This document shows, one piece after another, positions 1 through 12,336 of a DNA stretch of 64,000 bases. The DNA comes from Castanea sativa. Its lineage: Eukaryota > Streptophyta > Magnoliopsida > Fagales > Fagaceae. The translations under genes were made by a program, and so were the position numbers. The notes below the pieces were generated by a model. That model did not search any database and was not told the DNA's origin. It saw nothing but the letters and a program-made list of their open reading frames with translations. The stretch covers positions 43,979,464 through 44,043,463 of the forward strand of contig NC_134015.1 of the NCBI RefSeq assembly GCF_040712315.1, read 5' to 3'. Position 1 is the first letter of the stretch. Every line of letters starts with the position of its first letter.

Positions 1-416
1 TCATAGCACATAAAACACTATTCTCACCAAGCTCTTACTATGAAAATACGGTAACGGAGGTGCCCCATTTTCACCGCGAAAATCCAGCAGAGTTTTGCGA
101 TTGGTGCGATGTGGCGCACTGGTAGGGTTTCACGCCTATGTATATGGCGTGTGCCAACACACTCATGCTAAGACGAGCTAGAGCTCATCAAAGTATCAAG
201 CATATTGATGCATGTTGCAAACACGGGGAAACCAATGTCACTCAAGTGATATGGATCGAAACAATCATACCGCAATGATCACACACACAATACAGTGTGA
301 ATATACGCCTACAACAAGTACCTTGGGTGCATACTCACACTACAAGGTCAAGAGCACTTGTGACTAGAGAGGGTCGCACACACAGCCACAGGATTCCATC
401 ACACACAGTGCACGAT

Positions 417-436
417 CACACACACACACACACACA
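417..436. repeat. (CA)n microsatellite
   Basis: A perfect dinucleotide run lies inside a longer AC-rich stretch (about 280-440). Confidence 0.9.
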
Positions 437-632
437 TCATGCACAATGCTATCATACAGAGTGGGAAAGTAAAGCAGAAATTACCAACATTCCAAGGGTA
501 TGGCCTATCAAGTTACAAGAAATATAAAATAGACATATGTCATACTCAAGGAATGCGGCCTAAGCAAAGTGCAAGAAAGATAAAGGATACATGGAGAGGG
601 AACCCTAATACATGATTCTAGGGAAAAGCCTA

Positions 633-652
633 AGAGAGAGAGAGAGAGAGAG
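633..652. repeat. (AG)n microsatellite
   Basis: A perfect dinucleotide run of about ten units. Confidence 0.9.
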
Positions 653-1514
653 CCACTCGGGGAGGCTAGGCCTCTTAATCTACTGAACATTGCCATTTTT
701 GTGCTTGTGTCTTCTTGCTTGCATCCTTGCCTTTTTTGCTTGTGCCTAGGAGGTCGCGCTCTCGCTCCAAACATCCCTGCTTCAAGCGTGTACATGCAAC
801 AAAAAAAGAACAAACAAGCAAAGGAAATAGCAAAAGAGTAAAGAAAGCATACAAAGAGACACACTAACAGAGAGAGCCAAATGGGGGCAAACAAGCATGT
901 TAAGTGCACGAAGGGGCAAACAAGCATGTTATCAAACACAAGGGGGTGTCCTAAGAGGACAAATTGTAGGTTTGGATCGAGTGGCCATAGTTCCATGAGA
1001 TTAGAGTATGGACGACACAAACACACACAAGGACTCATGCATGAAAATGTAGACAAGCGTGCTAAGATGCAAAGAGACAAAGAGAGCCAAACGAGTGGCA
1101 TAAGGCAAGCAAGGCAAGCATATCATCGCATGGAGCGGAAAAGAGAGGTATGCATCAAGCAAACCAATATCACAGAGATATATCTCACTAGTAGTTACAT
1201 CTAAACAAGCCACACCAAGGACGGATGCAATCACACACAAGCAAGTGGCCCTAAAGACCAACAAACTCAAACCCACAGAGGGTACCAAGCATGGCAAAAC
1301 CTAGATCTAGGCAGGCAGACATGGATATAAAGTATAGAAGCAAGCAAGCAAACACACATGCATAAAAGAAATGATCCAAACCCTTTAATATAGGCCTCGA
1401 TGTATGGGTGTAGGCCTAGACCACAAGATCTAGATCTACACCCTACCTAAAAGGCCAAAATGCAAGAAAGAGATATATCAAGAGATAAAAAGGCTATAGA
1501 AGCACATGGCATAA

Positions 1515-1715
1515 CATCCAACATGTAAATCTAAACACAGGAACATGACAAGGAGCACATCAACATATAGATCTAAGCATAGACATGACAAGGAGCACAT
1601 AAACATGTAGATCTAAGAATAAACATGGCAAAGAGCACATAAACATGTATTTTTAAGCACAAACATGGCGAAAAGCACCTCGACATATGGATCTAAGCAC
1701 AAACATAATATTTAG
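1515..1715. repeat. Tandem repeat, period about 40 bp
   Basis: The string agcacat recurs at 1554, 1594 and 1634, and as agcacct at 1674. Each copy is followed by acatgtagatctaag-like sequence. The units are imperfect. This is probably a tandem array within the LTR-like region. Confidence 0.7.
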
Positions 1716-2840
1716 ACATTCTAGCCCAAGAAGGCTAGGCCAACATTATCAAAGTAATAAAACATGTTAGAAAGCAAGGATACATGCTAGAAAAGCTATA
1801 AGACATGCTAGGAAGCAAGATAAAGCAAGAGATATGCTATGGAAAATAATAAAACATGTTATAAAGCAAGATAAAGCAAAGGGTGTAGATTGTAGCTAAA
1901 AAGCTACATTTACACCCTTAAAACCTCAAATCTAAGGTCCTAAGACCAAGTAGAGGAAAAAGAGTGCAAGAACACTGCCTCTTGATTGTTGAGAAATGAG
2001 ATAAATCAATGGTTTTTGGATGTGTTCGGGAGAGAATTTAAAGAGGAAAAGATAGAGAATTTGTCCAGAAAAGTGCTCTAAAATACCCAAATTTTTTTAT
2101 TTTTTTTTATTTGAGGGAAGTTTAGGGTATTTATAGGCCAAAAGTGACCCCTCAGCTTATGGGGGCCACTTAGTGGCCTCCGGGTCTGATGTTGACATTA
2201 GCAATCTCAGCTTCTTCCCTAGTTCAACTTTGGATGGATATTTGAAGGTCTTCCTAAACTCTGATTGAGTTGATCTTGATATCTTTGGAAGGTTCTAGAT
2301 GACTAGTTTCTAGAACACTAAAGAAAATGAAATTCCGAATGTTGGATAAAAAGTTATGGCATCGGGAAGCATGCCGACATGCTCTAACTGGTATTTGAGA
2401 TATCACAACCGTTTTAACTTTGATTTCAACCCATGAATAGTCATTGGAAAGGGAATTCAATAATTTTCCTAATGATGCTAGTCCCAACCCATTCTAATGG
2501 ACAAATCAAAATTAGAGTTTTTGGTGCTTTCAGGAGTCAACCTCAGGTCAAATTTGGTCAAAGTTGACAAAAATCTTCGAGTAGATCAAGTTTGATGTCA
2601 AAGCATGAAAAATGTTGTTTTGGGATGATTTTGACCAACTTTGACTTTCGGTCAACCCAGGGTTGACTAGGGGAATTTTGGTCAATTTAACCTGAAATGG
2701 CACTTCGAGTGCTCCTATTCCCAAACGGGTTGCGTCACGTCAATCTAGATGTTTCCACAGTCCCATGGAGAAAAGTTAATATTTTTGGAATTTTCGGGTC
2801 CAACATGAAAATCAAAAGCGGACAAAATACAGTATCTACA

Positions 2841-3559
2841 ATGGTCTTTGTTTTACTAGTTTTTAGACTCACGCGATTTTTTTTTATGTGTCAACCCTTA
2901 TTTCCAGGTGAGGTACATTTATTTTAATGTGTATTTTTTTAGTTTTAACAATTTATTGATCAAAGAATAATAAATAAACATGCTATATTATGATATGATC
3001 AATTACTCAGCGACATCATTCTCATATTATATCAATGTTTGGATTGTATAGGAGCCTCAAAGGGAGTGTAAGGTTTCAATGGGCCTAAAGTTCATATTTC
3101 AATAGAAGCAAAGTAAGTTCCTCATACATAAGGTAAATGGTCGAGTATTGGGCGTACTTTTTGTAATCGACTCTGTAGCTTCTTCAATAACGCTGGTTCT
3201 TCACCCAGGCCTATCTTTCCTTCGCGTCTGCCTATCTATTATAAAGAAGGGAACTAGCAATAGAAGTGGGGGGAGGACCATCCTAAAATATGCTAGGAGC
3301 TTCTTTCCCACATATCCTAACCGGACATTTTACTATTTGGTCGAGCGGAAAGCCACATGGGTATTGAAAATCTTAAAAACCTGTAGGTTCCCAATTTTAA
3401 AGGAATTCCTGCTAAGATGCATCAAGCTCAGACAGGGACATCTTCTTGACTCCAAAATCTGAACTGCGTGACACGATCTACTCAATTAATGGATTTCCCT
3501 TTTTTCTTTTGTTTCCAAATCAGCATTTGTTTTTTTGTTTTAAAACATTTTTGGTCTTT
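2841..3559. other. Intergenic or TE-derived, no gene seen
   Basis: The stretch is AT-rich and contains short chance ORFs (2697-2927, 3148-3462) with no recognisable domain. It may include the 5' half of the copia remnant that becomes recognisable from about 3560, but I cannot align anything here to gag with confidence. Confidence 0.4.
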
Positions 3560-5240
3560 CAATGGCGTATATCTTGAGTTAGCCAGAGAACACCTTATAG
3601 GCAATTTTGCAAAGGTTACTTTGCCCATTTGTGAACATTGTCTACTAGGAAAGTCAAGGAGAAAAAATGTTTGTTAAAGCTACTAGGACAGCTTTTCCAT
3701 TACAATTAGTCCACTAAGATATCTATGATCCAATGAATGTGAGGGTAAGGCATGGCATTTCTACTTCACCACATTCATTCATGATTATACATGCTATAGT
3801 AACATCTATTTTATCTCCCATAAGTACAAAGCTTTGGATTGCTTTTGAAGATACATGAGATTGGTAGAGAATCAATTAGACAACAACATTAGGGCTCTTA
3901 TAACTAAATGTGGGCATGAATATCTATCTAAATAGCTTTTGTGATGAAAGGTGAATTACGTGGTAATTAATGATGTCCACCACACCACAACAAAATAGCG
4001 TGGTAGAAAAGAAAAACTAAAAGCTGCTGGAAACAGTTAGGTCAATGTTGGTGCAAGCAAACCTACCAATTTTATATTTAGTGGGAGTACTTTTGACTGC
4101 AACCTATATGCTTAACCAAGTACCCTCTATGAACTATGGATCATCAAGGAACCTAAGTTAAGTAACTTGCGATCATGGGATTCAACAAATGTCATTGACA
4201 ATACCTTTCGTAAATATGAAAAGTTAGGCCATAAAGGAAATAAATACATCATTATGAGATATTATGAACATTCCAAATGCTATGTATTGATAAATAAACA
4301 ACATGTTAGAACTATAACTAAGTTGGAATCATGTGGTGTAAATTTCGTTAAGAGTAAGTGTGTGTTTGGATACCAATGAAAAATTAAAATTATTTTACTA
4401 TTCGGCTTATTTTTGGTACTATTCATGGGCCCCATTACTCTTTTGGTATTATTATGCTATTTCAATTAACTTTTACCTTTATCTATAGTACTTTCAGCAA
4501 TAAGTTTTCAGTTTCAGCAAAATAAGTGATATCCAAACAGACCCTAAATTGCCAAATAAAAATGAGGTTGATAAAAACTTGACATTTTATGAGATGGGGT
4601 CTCAAGAGGAAGGCACCCTAAGTAGACTAGTATGGAACAAGTAAGAAGTTCCTAAAACTTCTTGGGACAGTGGGAGCAACTCACAACTCAATAGGAGCAC
4701 ATTATTAGATGATGATTCACAACAACCTTGGCCACATGAACCATGAAACATTTCTTGTGATTTTAAGATCTAGGGGGAAGCTTCCATAATCATTTCAAAA
4801 GATGACGATGAGCCCAAAATTGCACAATAAGCCCAAAATTGCACAATAAGCAAGTTCTTTCATAATCTATTGGTAATAAGTGGGTGAAAACAATAGATGA
4901 TGAAATGGAATCCACAATTACTAATTATGTTTAGGATCTGTTAGACCTGCTACCAGAGCAAGTAGAAATTAGGAATACATTGGATCCTAAGAACACAATG
5001 AGAATGGTTCAATAGAAAGGTGCAAAGCTTGATCAGAGGCTAAAAGATTACACCCAAAAAATGGTGTGACCTATGAGGAAACTTTCTCACAGTAGTGAGG
5101 TTTGCTTCATTTTGGCCATTGTTGCAAACTTGTGTTGAGAATTATACCAAATAGACATTAGGAAAACTTTTCTCTATGGAGAACTAGATGAGAAGATCTA
5201 TATGGATTAGTTTGTTGGCTTTGTAGCAAAGTTTAGATTT
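3560..5240 (+). pseudogene. Degenerate Ty1-copia pol (pre-integrase, integrase, RT start)
   Basis: Translated fragments in shifting frames follow copia polyprotein order. About 3565-3675 gives a GAG-pre-integrase-type end with a C-x2-C followed by LLGKS (CEHCLLGKSRRK). About 3700-4150 gives integrase-core remnants, including PQQN followed by a VVEK-like motif and ATYMLNQVPS. About 4160-4350 continues the post-core region with KYEKLGHKGNKYI. After a MITE (4354-4547) the reading resumes at about 4555 with FYEMGSQEEG-like text. It ends near 5210 with an RT-like segment matching the usual copia string around 'ELDEKIYMD' and 'VGFVAK'. There are many stops and frameshifts, so the copy is long dead. 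No LTRs were located. Confidence 0.7.
4354..4547. mobile_element. Short MITE (hAT-like ends) inside the copia remnant
   Basis: The segment starts with gtgtgtttggatacca and ends with tgatatccaaacagaccct. The end, reverse-complemented, is agggtctgtttggatatca, an imperfect terminal inverted repeat. It is about 190 bp, AT-rich and non-coding, and interrupts the copia coding text. A clean target duplication was not identified. The assignment to hAT-type rests only on the look of the TIR. Confidence 0.55.
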
Positions 5241-5371
5241 TTGGTCTATGTGGGGACATAAAATAGCTTAGAAACTCCTTGGTCACCATTGATTCAAGCC
5301 AAGAAAGGTATGCCAAAAACTAATAATGGAAAAAATTTCATTGCTGACCTTTGTTTCTAACATAATATATA
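5241..5371. other. Short unassigned gap
   Basis: AT-rich sequence between the copia remnant and the foldback MITE. Nothing recognisable. Confidence 0.4.
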
Positions 5372-5379
5372 TATGTATA

Positions 5380-6178
5380 GAGTTGGATTTAAGTTACACC
5401 TGGTGTAACTGTAAGCAATGTTACACCACTCAATATTTTTTACTTGAATGCGAATTTCAACAAATCAACCATTTGGATAAAATTATCTTGGTGCATTCTC
5501 CATGCTTGTAAAATCTCAAGATAATTAAATATCAATAGTCATGTCATCAATCAGTTGTTTAAATTCAAGTTTTTGTAGATCTTTTATGCATTAATTTAAA
5601 CTACAAAAATTTGAATTTAAACAATTGATTGATCACATAACTATTGATATTTAATTATCTTGAAATTTTGCAAGTATAAAGAATGTACGAAGATAATATA
5701 ATCCAATAGTTGATTTGTTGAAATTCGCATTCAATTAAAAAATATTGAGTAGGGTAATATTACTTACAGTTACATCTTTTTTAAGCTATAGATTTCCAAA
5801 TCAAATCGTTAAAAATAAAACACCATTATCTGTTACATCATTAAATACTTGCCTAATTAATGGCATTCTTATTATCTCTCTTCTTATTAAATACTTTTTG
5901 TGTCTCTTTTTCTCTCTCCTTATTAAGTTTTCCACTATTATCCCTTTTTCTATGCTATTCGTCATAAGTTTCTACTCTCTCCCACTTTCTACCATTTCCT
6001 TACTCCGGTTAGTTTTTTTCTCTCCCTAAATAAAAACTCTATTACTGTCCTCATCCCTTCTTTTACAAAATGTTCAAGAAAAAATATTCATCAAGACTTA
6101 GGGGCTGCAAGCAATTAATTTTTTACCCTTGTATGTAATGGCCTTTTACTTTACACTAGATGTAACTTCAACCCAACT
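5380..6178. mobile_element. Foldback MITE, about 0.8 kb, with putative 8-bp target duplication
   Basis: The ends are inverted copies: agttggatttaagttacacc at the left, and at the right tgtaacttcaacccaact, whose reverse complement is agttgggttgaagttaca. Inside, about 5405-5575 is repeated in inverted orientation at about 5590-5775, giving a large hairpin. The string tatgtata occurs immediately outside both ends (5372-5379 and 6179-6186), consistent with an 8-9 bp target-site duplication of a hAT or Mutator-type element. The flanks are themselves TA-rich, so the duplication could be partly fortuitous. No transposase is encoded. Confidence 0.65.
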
Positions 6179-7185
6179 TATGTATAAATATATATATATA
6201 TACCACCGTGCACCATTGGCGCGATAATCACTTCACAAGTATAAGTGCTTGTGGAGTGTAAGGGTTTGTGGAGTGTAAGGGCAAGGATTGGGGTTCAAGT
6301 CTCCAAGGATGAGTTGTACTCACATATACAGTTAGATTAGGCTAGAATAGAATTTTTGTCTTGTATAATATATATATATGACTGAAAGAAAATCCAATTA
6401 GATTCTTAGAGTGTGTTTGGAATCAGCTTTTAGATTTTTTTTTTATTTTATTATATATACAGCGTTTTAAAACCTTACTTTTTCCCACCTTTTCTTCCTT
6501 TTTTTTTAAAGTACAATTATAGTTTAATACACTTTTAGCAAAAATCTAGATAAATTGTTCATAAATAGAATTGAATTATCAATTTTACGCCATGTGTCCA
6601 TCTAAATTTTTTTTTGTTAGTCAAGTGAGTTATTGGGTTCAAAATCCAAAAACTTTATCCACAAATTTACTCCACAATCCCTAAAAAACCTCCAAATTAT
6701 CTCTCTCTCGCACTTGTTGATCTCTAAATGGATAGTTTTTTTTACCTTCCTCATGCTTATCTACAAAGGTTGTCCATCTTCCCATCAAACACAAACACCT
6801 AATATTTCTCCCTCTCTTACCTCTTTCAAGTGCCAAAAGTTTCTAAAACACTAAATTTCTGCTCCATTTTAAATCATAACATTTTACTATTACTAATAGA
6901 AATAAAATGGTCATCGAAAGCAAAAAAACACCACTCAAATCTTTTTACAGAAAAAAATACGCAAACTAAACTATTTCAATTCAACACACTTCATCTCTTT
7001 TTATTTTCTTTGAAAAATAATATTAATAACATTTAACAAATCCCACGCATTGCACAGTTACGTGTGTGTGTGTGTGTGTTAAAAGTCAAAACTCAAAGAA
7101 AATCCAATTAGATTTTAATTGGATTCTCAATTTTGCATCACATGTCCCATCTATTGTTTTTAAAAATTTTGTACCCAGTGAATTA
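6179..7185. repeat. AT-rich dispersed repeat fragments, no gene
   Basis: The region carries pieces of the same AT-rich family that forms 7186-8024 (for example gaaagaaaatccaattaga near 6385 and 7095). It also has a (GT)n run near 7063-7080 and poly-T tracts. The short ORFs at 6633-6854 and 6830-7036 are low-complexity chance frames. Confidence 0.5.
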
Positions 7186-7187
7186 TC

Positions 7188-7221
<34 letters not shown>

Positions 7222-8024
7222 GTCAAAACTTAGAGGAGATTCAATTAGATTTTAAATTAAAATTCAATTGTGGGCTAATTTTGTGTCATGTGTTCACTTA
7301 AGTCTAATATCAATGAACTATAAAATTAAAAAAAAAAAAATATTAATCACATATACTCAATAAAAATCACCACATGTTCTATCTTATTAAAAATTAGGAA
7401 AAAAAAAGATCATAAGTAATATTAAATTTAGGAAATAATTTTAATATGTGACTAATTACGTTTACTTTAAAAAAAATTAATTGACTAATTATTTATATTT
7501 TAATGATAAAAATTGTGTTTAATTTTAAATTTATGCATGTGTTACATGCTATTTTTTTAATAATTAGATTCTAAATTAGAATTCAATTGTGGGCTAATTT
7601 TGCATCATATGTTCACTTAAATTTTTTAATGTTTGTGCCCAGTGAGTCAATGAGTGCAAAATACTAAGAGTCTAATATTAAAAACTATAATTTTTTTGAA
7701 AAAAAAACCAATCACATATACTCAATAAAAATATTCAAGCAACAAAGATCACCACACTTTTTATCTTATTAAAAATTAGAAAAAATTATCATAAGTAGTA
7801 TTATAGATTTAGGTAAGAATTTTAATATGTTGCTAATTACATTTACTTAAAAAAATAATTTGACTAATTATTTATATTTTTATGATAAAAATTGTGCTTC
7901 ATTTCAAATGTATCCATGTATTACATGCTATTTTTAAAAAATAATTTGCCTAATTATTTTATATTTTTATGATAAAAATTGTGTTTAATTTTAAATCCAT
8001 GCGTATGCATGGATTACATGCTAG
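7186..8024 (+). mobile_element. Non-autonomous Helitron-like element with internal tandem duplication
   Basis: The left end is TC followed by (TA)n, preceded by A at 7185. The right end is a perfect 8-bp hairpin (atccatgc, loop gtat, gcatggat at 7995-8014), followed six bases later by CTAG at 8021-8024 and then T. TC...hairpin...CTRR inserted between A and T is the Helitron signature. Internally, about 7215-7556 and 7560-7935 are direct repeats, followed by a third partial copy to 8024. This suggests head-to-tail or nested copies. No Rep/helicase is encoded. The hairpin-to-end distance is shorter than usual. Confidence 0.55.
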
Positions 8025-8170
8025 TTGAATGTTAAATTGAAGAGTCCAAATCCATTTAAATTTTAAATTACATTTCAATTGGAGTTCAATTTTGTAACAC
8101 ATGTCCATCTAATTTTAAAATTTTTATGGCAAGTGAATTATTAGGTGTAAAAACCGAAGTATCTAAACCC

Positions 8171-8234
<64 letters not shown>

Positions 8235-8693
8235 GTATGTATGTAATGAGAAACTATTATATATTTTAGAAATGTATGGTTTAAAAAATGTGTAAGCTAA
8301 TACCATGTATAATTTGAATCTATTCTAAAAAAAGATATAATTTGAATCATGTAATTGTGATTTTTTTAATCATATTTATGCATATGTACGGAGTTACACA
8401 CTAATGTGTGTGTGTGTGTATATATAGCCAAAACTTAGAGAAAATCCAATAAGATTTCTAAATTGGATTTCAATTGAGTTCTAATTTTGTGTGTAAGGAC
8501 GGGGTTTGGTGCCTAAGCCCAAAAGGAAAAGAATCTAAGCCCAAAGAACCCAATACAATGAATTTGTAAAGAGTGGGCTAGAAAACTAGGTTTTAATGAA
8601 TTAGATAGTAATTACAGTGAGCCCAGATGATAAGAAAATAGGAATAAATTGGTTTTGCACAAAGAAAATCGTTCTCGGCACAGTTAGAGGAGA
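8025..8693. repeat. AT-rich repeat flank with (TA)n at 8175-8229
   Basis: Further copies of the AT-rich family occur at about 8040-8160 and 8430-8490, with a 55-bp (TA)n run at 8175-8229 and a (GT)n run near 8405-8420. About 8485-8693 is ordinary single-copy-looking sequence without an open frame. Confidence 0.6.
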
Positions 8694-8699
8694 CTAGTT

Positions 8700-8747
<48 letters not shown>
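8694..8747. repeat. (TA)n tract at the left border of the virus cluster
   Basis: A (TA)n run directly abuts the 3' end of the truncated minus-strand virus ORF. Virus sequence stops after the codons for ...CNHYA at about 8748. The ORF reads on into the repeat and acquires a meaningless Tyr-Ile tail. Confidence 0.85.
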
Positions 8748-8749
<2 letters not shown>

Positions 8750-11700
8750 CATAATGGTTGCAAAGTCCACAATACATCAATGGCTCATAGACTGGTTCCT
8801 TTGTGATGAACCGGTTGAGATTCATGTAATTAACCCTCTGGAGATTTGGAATAGCATCAGAGTAGGGTTTGTTGGTGAAAACAGTAATTCTTCCTGTGTT
8901 ACCAACATGATGGTAATTCTCCCATAAATCTTGCACTCTATCAAGGATTTCATTGGTGGAATGTCCTTTCCAGCATTCTACAAGAGTGTAGGGATAACTA
9001 TAAGATAAGTGGGAATCTCCTTCATACCAGGGCCCTTGATGGGTATGGCCATTAACGAGGACTAGATGAGTGGATGGTTGGACTGTCATCCAGTTGTTTC
9101 TTTCCCATTGTGGGATTGTGCTCCAGCATCTGATAGAAACAAAAGGACTTTTGATTTTCTTAACAACCTTTTGGATGATTTGGGGAAACTGGCTGATCTG
9201 GTCATGGCTTGATAGCTTTATCATTTTTATGAAGCCATATTCGAATATTTTTGATAACCAGCTGGGGTCCTTGTCAGGTTCTACTTCAAAGTTTATGAGA
9301 AGTCCTGGAAAAGGAGAATGTTGCTCATAGACTCTGAGACTGTTCCCGAAATGCTTTTCCCACTCATTTTGTATTGGGTTGTCACCTGTATCTCCTAAAT
9401 TTGCATATGGATAAGGAGTGGTGATCAGCACTTTGAAATGCTCAAACCATTCATCCGAAGATTCGAACATTGCCTTGGATCCTAGAATACTGGTTTGTAT
9501 TTCAGGAAGCAAGTTGGCAACAGCACTTCTTAAGATAGACTGAGTCTTAAGACTGAGTCTAGCATAATCTGTGCCCATAATAGTCTTTTTATCCATGGAA
9601 TGGATATCCTCTTTGCCAAAGAGTTGACTAGGGAATGATAGATTTCCTGCCTCAAGGTTTACTAGGTGGATTTCTACTGCTTTGAGGGCTTTTTGGAAAA
9701 GTCTATTGCTGTTTTGGGTAAAGGCCATTTGTAGGTTATCAAGGATAAATTTAATGGAGGCTGGCAAATTTGTATAGGCTCCATTTTTGAAATGATATTT
9801 CCTGGATAAGACTTCCTGCAAAACAATAGCCATATTGCCACTGGAATATGTCACCTTTGCAGGGACAAATTCCTGAAGGGGTGTCGATCCTCCATGGCTG
9901 GTGGAGGATGCACCTTTTTGCTTTACAAAAGACTGTCCCGCTGGTAGTCTTTTGTCTTGAGGATAGTCCCTTGCGGGTACTTTCCCCTTGCCCTTCTTCT
10001 TTGCTGAAGAAGTCATCTTCCACTTACTAGTGGTACTAAATATTGCTTTCTCTTTATCCTGCGAAGAAAGGTTCGGATCATTTGAGATTTTCAAATAATT
10101 GTTAAAAACCTTTTTGCTTTTAAAACTGATGGATGCAGAGTTGCAAATATTTTCATGATGGATGCATGATGACAATTGATTAGAGTCAAAGGGATAATCA
10201 ATTGTTTTGGCTAAATCAAGTTGCTGGGCCTGATTACTGGATGGAAGGATGGTGATAGTACTGAGAGTTTTTGATATAGAAGCTTTCTGGAGGGAACAAA
10301 CTTCCCAAGGTTCTGGGCTTCTCATAAACTCAAATTTGACAAACTGACCGAAAGGATGGGCTGTGATTCCATCGGTGTCTGTGATAAAAGGATACAATAA
10401 ACACAAGAAAGGGTTCCCTAGGATGACTCTATCTGTCATGTTCTTGACAAGGACAAATTTTGTCATAAAGGATATGCCGCCTTGGCAAACCTCAGCTTGT
10501 GGGATAAAGAAGTCAATTTGCATTCTTCCGCCACTTGCGGATGTCAATCTCTCCTTAGACTTCTTGAAGTATCTGGAGGGAATTATTCCTTCTTGAATGC
10601 AATTAAGATCAGCACCTGAATCAATTAAGGCAATGACCTCAAATTCAAAACCTTTGCTAATGACAATCCTGACTTTGGAATGCCATTTATGGAAGTTAAT
10701 CCTACTGATAGTATCTAAGAACAATTCTTTGCTGGGTTCCTGGATAAGATCAGCTGTAGGGTTAACTGTTTGATCAACTTCATCATCTGAGGGACCTTCC
10801 TCATTGCTGTGATGAGAAGTGCTTTCCAAAAGTTGGATTCTTCTATTAAGGAGATCATAATCGACCCTAAGAATGGTTAATTCTTGCTTCAGGGTTCGAA
10901 CTTCTGATTTGGTTTCCTTAATTTCCCTTTGAAGGTCGTTGACTGTAACTTCCTTCTTGGACTGGGTAAACCTATTGTAGATTTGTTCTAAATCTACCTT
11001 GGGTTGCTGGATCCTTAGTGCAGGTTTACTTGTTTCCTTAACTAAGGCCTGATGGAAAAGGGTAAGCTTTTGAGCTTTGATGATAGGGTCTTCTATAGCC
11101 TCTATGAGGTCTAAAAGAAGTTCCTCTTGCTTGTTGAGAACACTGATGGTTTTGTTCCTACAACAACCATCTTTACAAGGTGTGGGTTCATCCGGGCCAC
11201 TAGAGGTACTGGTACTAGAGGAATCTGAGGATGACCTGTATATCTGCCTAAGCTCACTGTCACTAGCACTGCTGAATGACTCGCTGTCTGAGCGGTCAAG
11301 TTCTAATAACTTGAAGATCTCTTTTTTGCTGGGCTGGTCGCTAATGAGGGTATTGATAAGGGATTTGGCCTTAGCTCTACACTCATTCCTGAAATGACCT
11401 TTCTTTCCACAGTTGTAGCATTTGCCAGATGCTTGTGGAATGGGTTCCTTGGATTTTCCTTTCTTATAGAAATCATCAGTCTTGTACCTTTGTTTTCTAT
11501 AATACTTGGTTGCTTTCTTCCTATAGGATTTCTCAAAGGATTCCTTTCCTTTGTGCTTGGATTTCCTCTTGGAAGGTTTAACTGAGGGTAAGCCATACTG
11601 TGTACAGAAATGCCCTATTTCGTACTTGGCTTTGTTCTTGTTGATGTGGCTTTGGATTTTGAGATCTCTGCACATCTTCATTCCTTCACTCCGAATGGTG

Positions 11701-12330
11701 CTAGAGATGTCTCCATAGGTTAGGTTATCATAATCTATGACACCTAATGGGCTGCAGAGGGTTTCCTTAACCTTCTGGCTGAAGAGAGTTGGTAAACCAT
11801 TAATGAATTTCTCCTTCCAAAATGGAGAATTACAATCTCTTCTGTGCATGACTCTAGTGGTAAAGACATCTTCATACCACTTGTAGTCTCCTAAGGTTTT
11901 ACACCTAAGGTTACTCAGCTGCTCATAAATCCTAGCTGTGATGTTGCTGGGTTTTCCTATGAAGTGTTTCATGATGGTATAAATGAGGGTATTGACTCCA
12001 TCAGGAATTCCTTGCTCAATTTCATTGATGATGGGGTTTCCTTCCTCATCTTTCTGAATTGCATACTTAATGTCTTCTTTAGACACTTCAGTAAGACAAT
12101 TGTTCCACCATTGCTGGAGTTTGCCTGTAAATCCTAATGCCATCATTTCTATGACTTCTCTATGGGGACGGCCTTCGTCCAGGTAGTTGTTGGCTACCAT
12201 AGTCATATGTTGGATTTTGTTTAGGATTTCCTGTTCTGATAAACCGTCTATGTTCCATTCATAGAGTCTACCAGAGGATACTGAGAACTGGTTACTCACG
12301 TTCCTTTCCTCATACCGGAGGTCAGGGGGT
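8748..12330 (-). pseudogene. Endogenous pararetrovirus component B: coat protein, zinc knuckle, protease, unknown C-terminal domain (unit M1)
   Basis: Caulimoviridae-type polyprotein segment, open for about 1200 codons. The first codon of the long open frame (GTG at 12299) is not a real start: the frame is the middle of a longer polyprotein, cut upstream by a +1 shift near 12345. In order: coat-protein core (roughly residues 1-270), basic stretch, zinc knuckle CYNCGKKGHFRNEC (about 294-307), Ser-rich linker, coiled-coil-like segment, and aspartic protease with ALIDSGADLN (Asp about 560). From about residue 630 onward an unrecognised domain replaces the expected reverse transcriptase. The 3' end is truncated inside the terminal Cys/His motif at the (TA)n tract. 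Closest relative is the ORF at 19958-23824. Assignment to a caulimovirid is firm; the florendovirus genus is inferred from the architecture. Confidence 0.85.
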
Positions 12331-12336
12331 GAAGAT

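Larger units (their letters stand above)
1..2840 (-). mobile_element. LTR-like region of a Ty3-gypsy (Tat-like) element
   Basis: No convincing gene is present. Read on the minus strand, the stretch begins at 2840 with TGTAGATACTGTATTTTG. This resembles the start of the LTR at 60128 (TGTAGACACTCGATTTTG), so the two may be related LTRs. A minus-strand TATA-like string (cctataaatacc) lies near 2125-2140. The lower part is AC-rich and purine-rich, with a (CA)n run at 417-436, an (AG)n run at 633-652 and short tandem repeats at 1515-1715. The inner LTR boundary and the matching second LTR are not visible. Open frames at 508-1101 and 881-1204 overlap on opposite strands, have low-complexity content and are probably chance. 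Confidence 0.4.

Noticed and set aside
508..1101. 197-codon minus-strand frame with Leu/Cys-rich, membrane-like text
   Set aside because: Lies in low-complexity AC/AG-rich LTR-like DNA, overlaps other open frames on both strands, has no domain, and the hydrophobic look comes from purine-rich sequence read in reverse.
1515..1715. CRISPR-like regularly spaced repeat
   Set aside because: Period about 40 bp with imperfect units and no unique spacers, in plant DNA; an ordinary tandem repeat.
3148..3462. 104-codon plus-strand frame as a small gene
   Set aside because: No recognisable motif, no homologous neighbour, and it lies next to a decayed copia element; treated as chance.
8694..8750. Tyr-Ile repeat tail on the virus polyprotein as a special domain
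   Set aside because: It is only the (TA)n microsatellite translated past the virus border.
9751..10030. Small ORFs opposite or out of frame to the coat/protease ORF (also 10363-10596, 11077-11397, 21091-21411 and similar)
   Set aside because: They recur in every copy because the underlying coat/protease DNA is conserved; they are frame shadows with no independent features.
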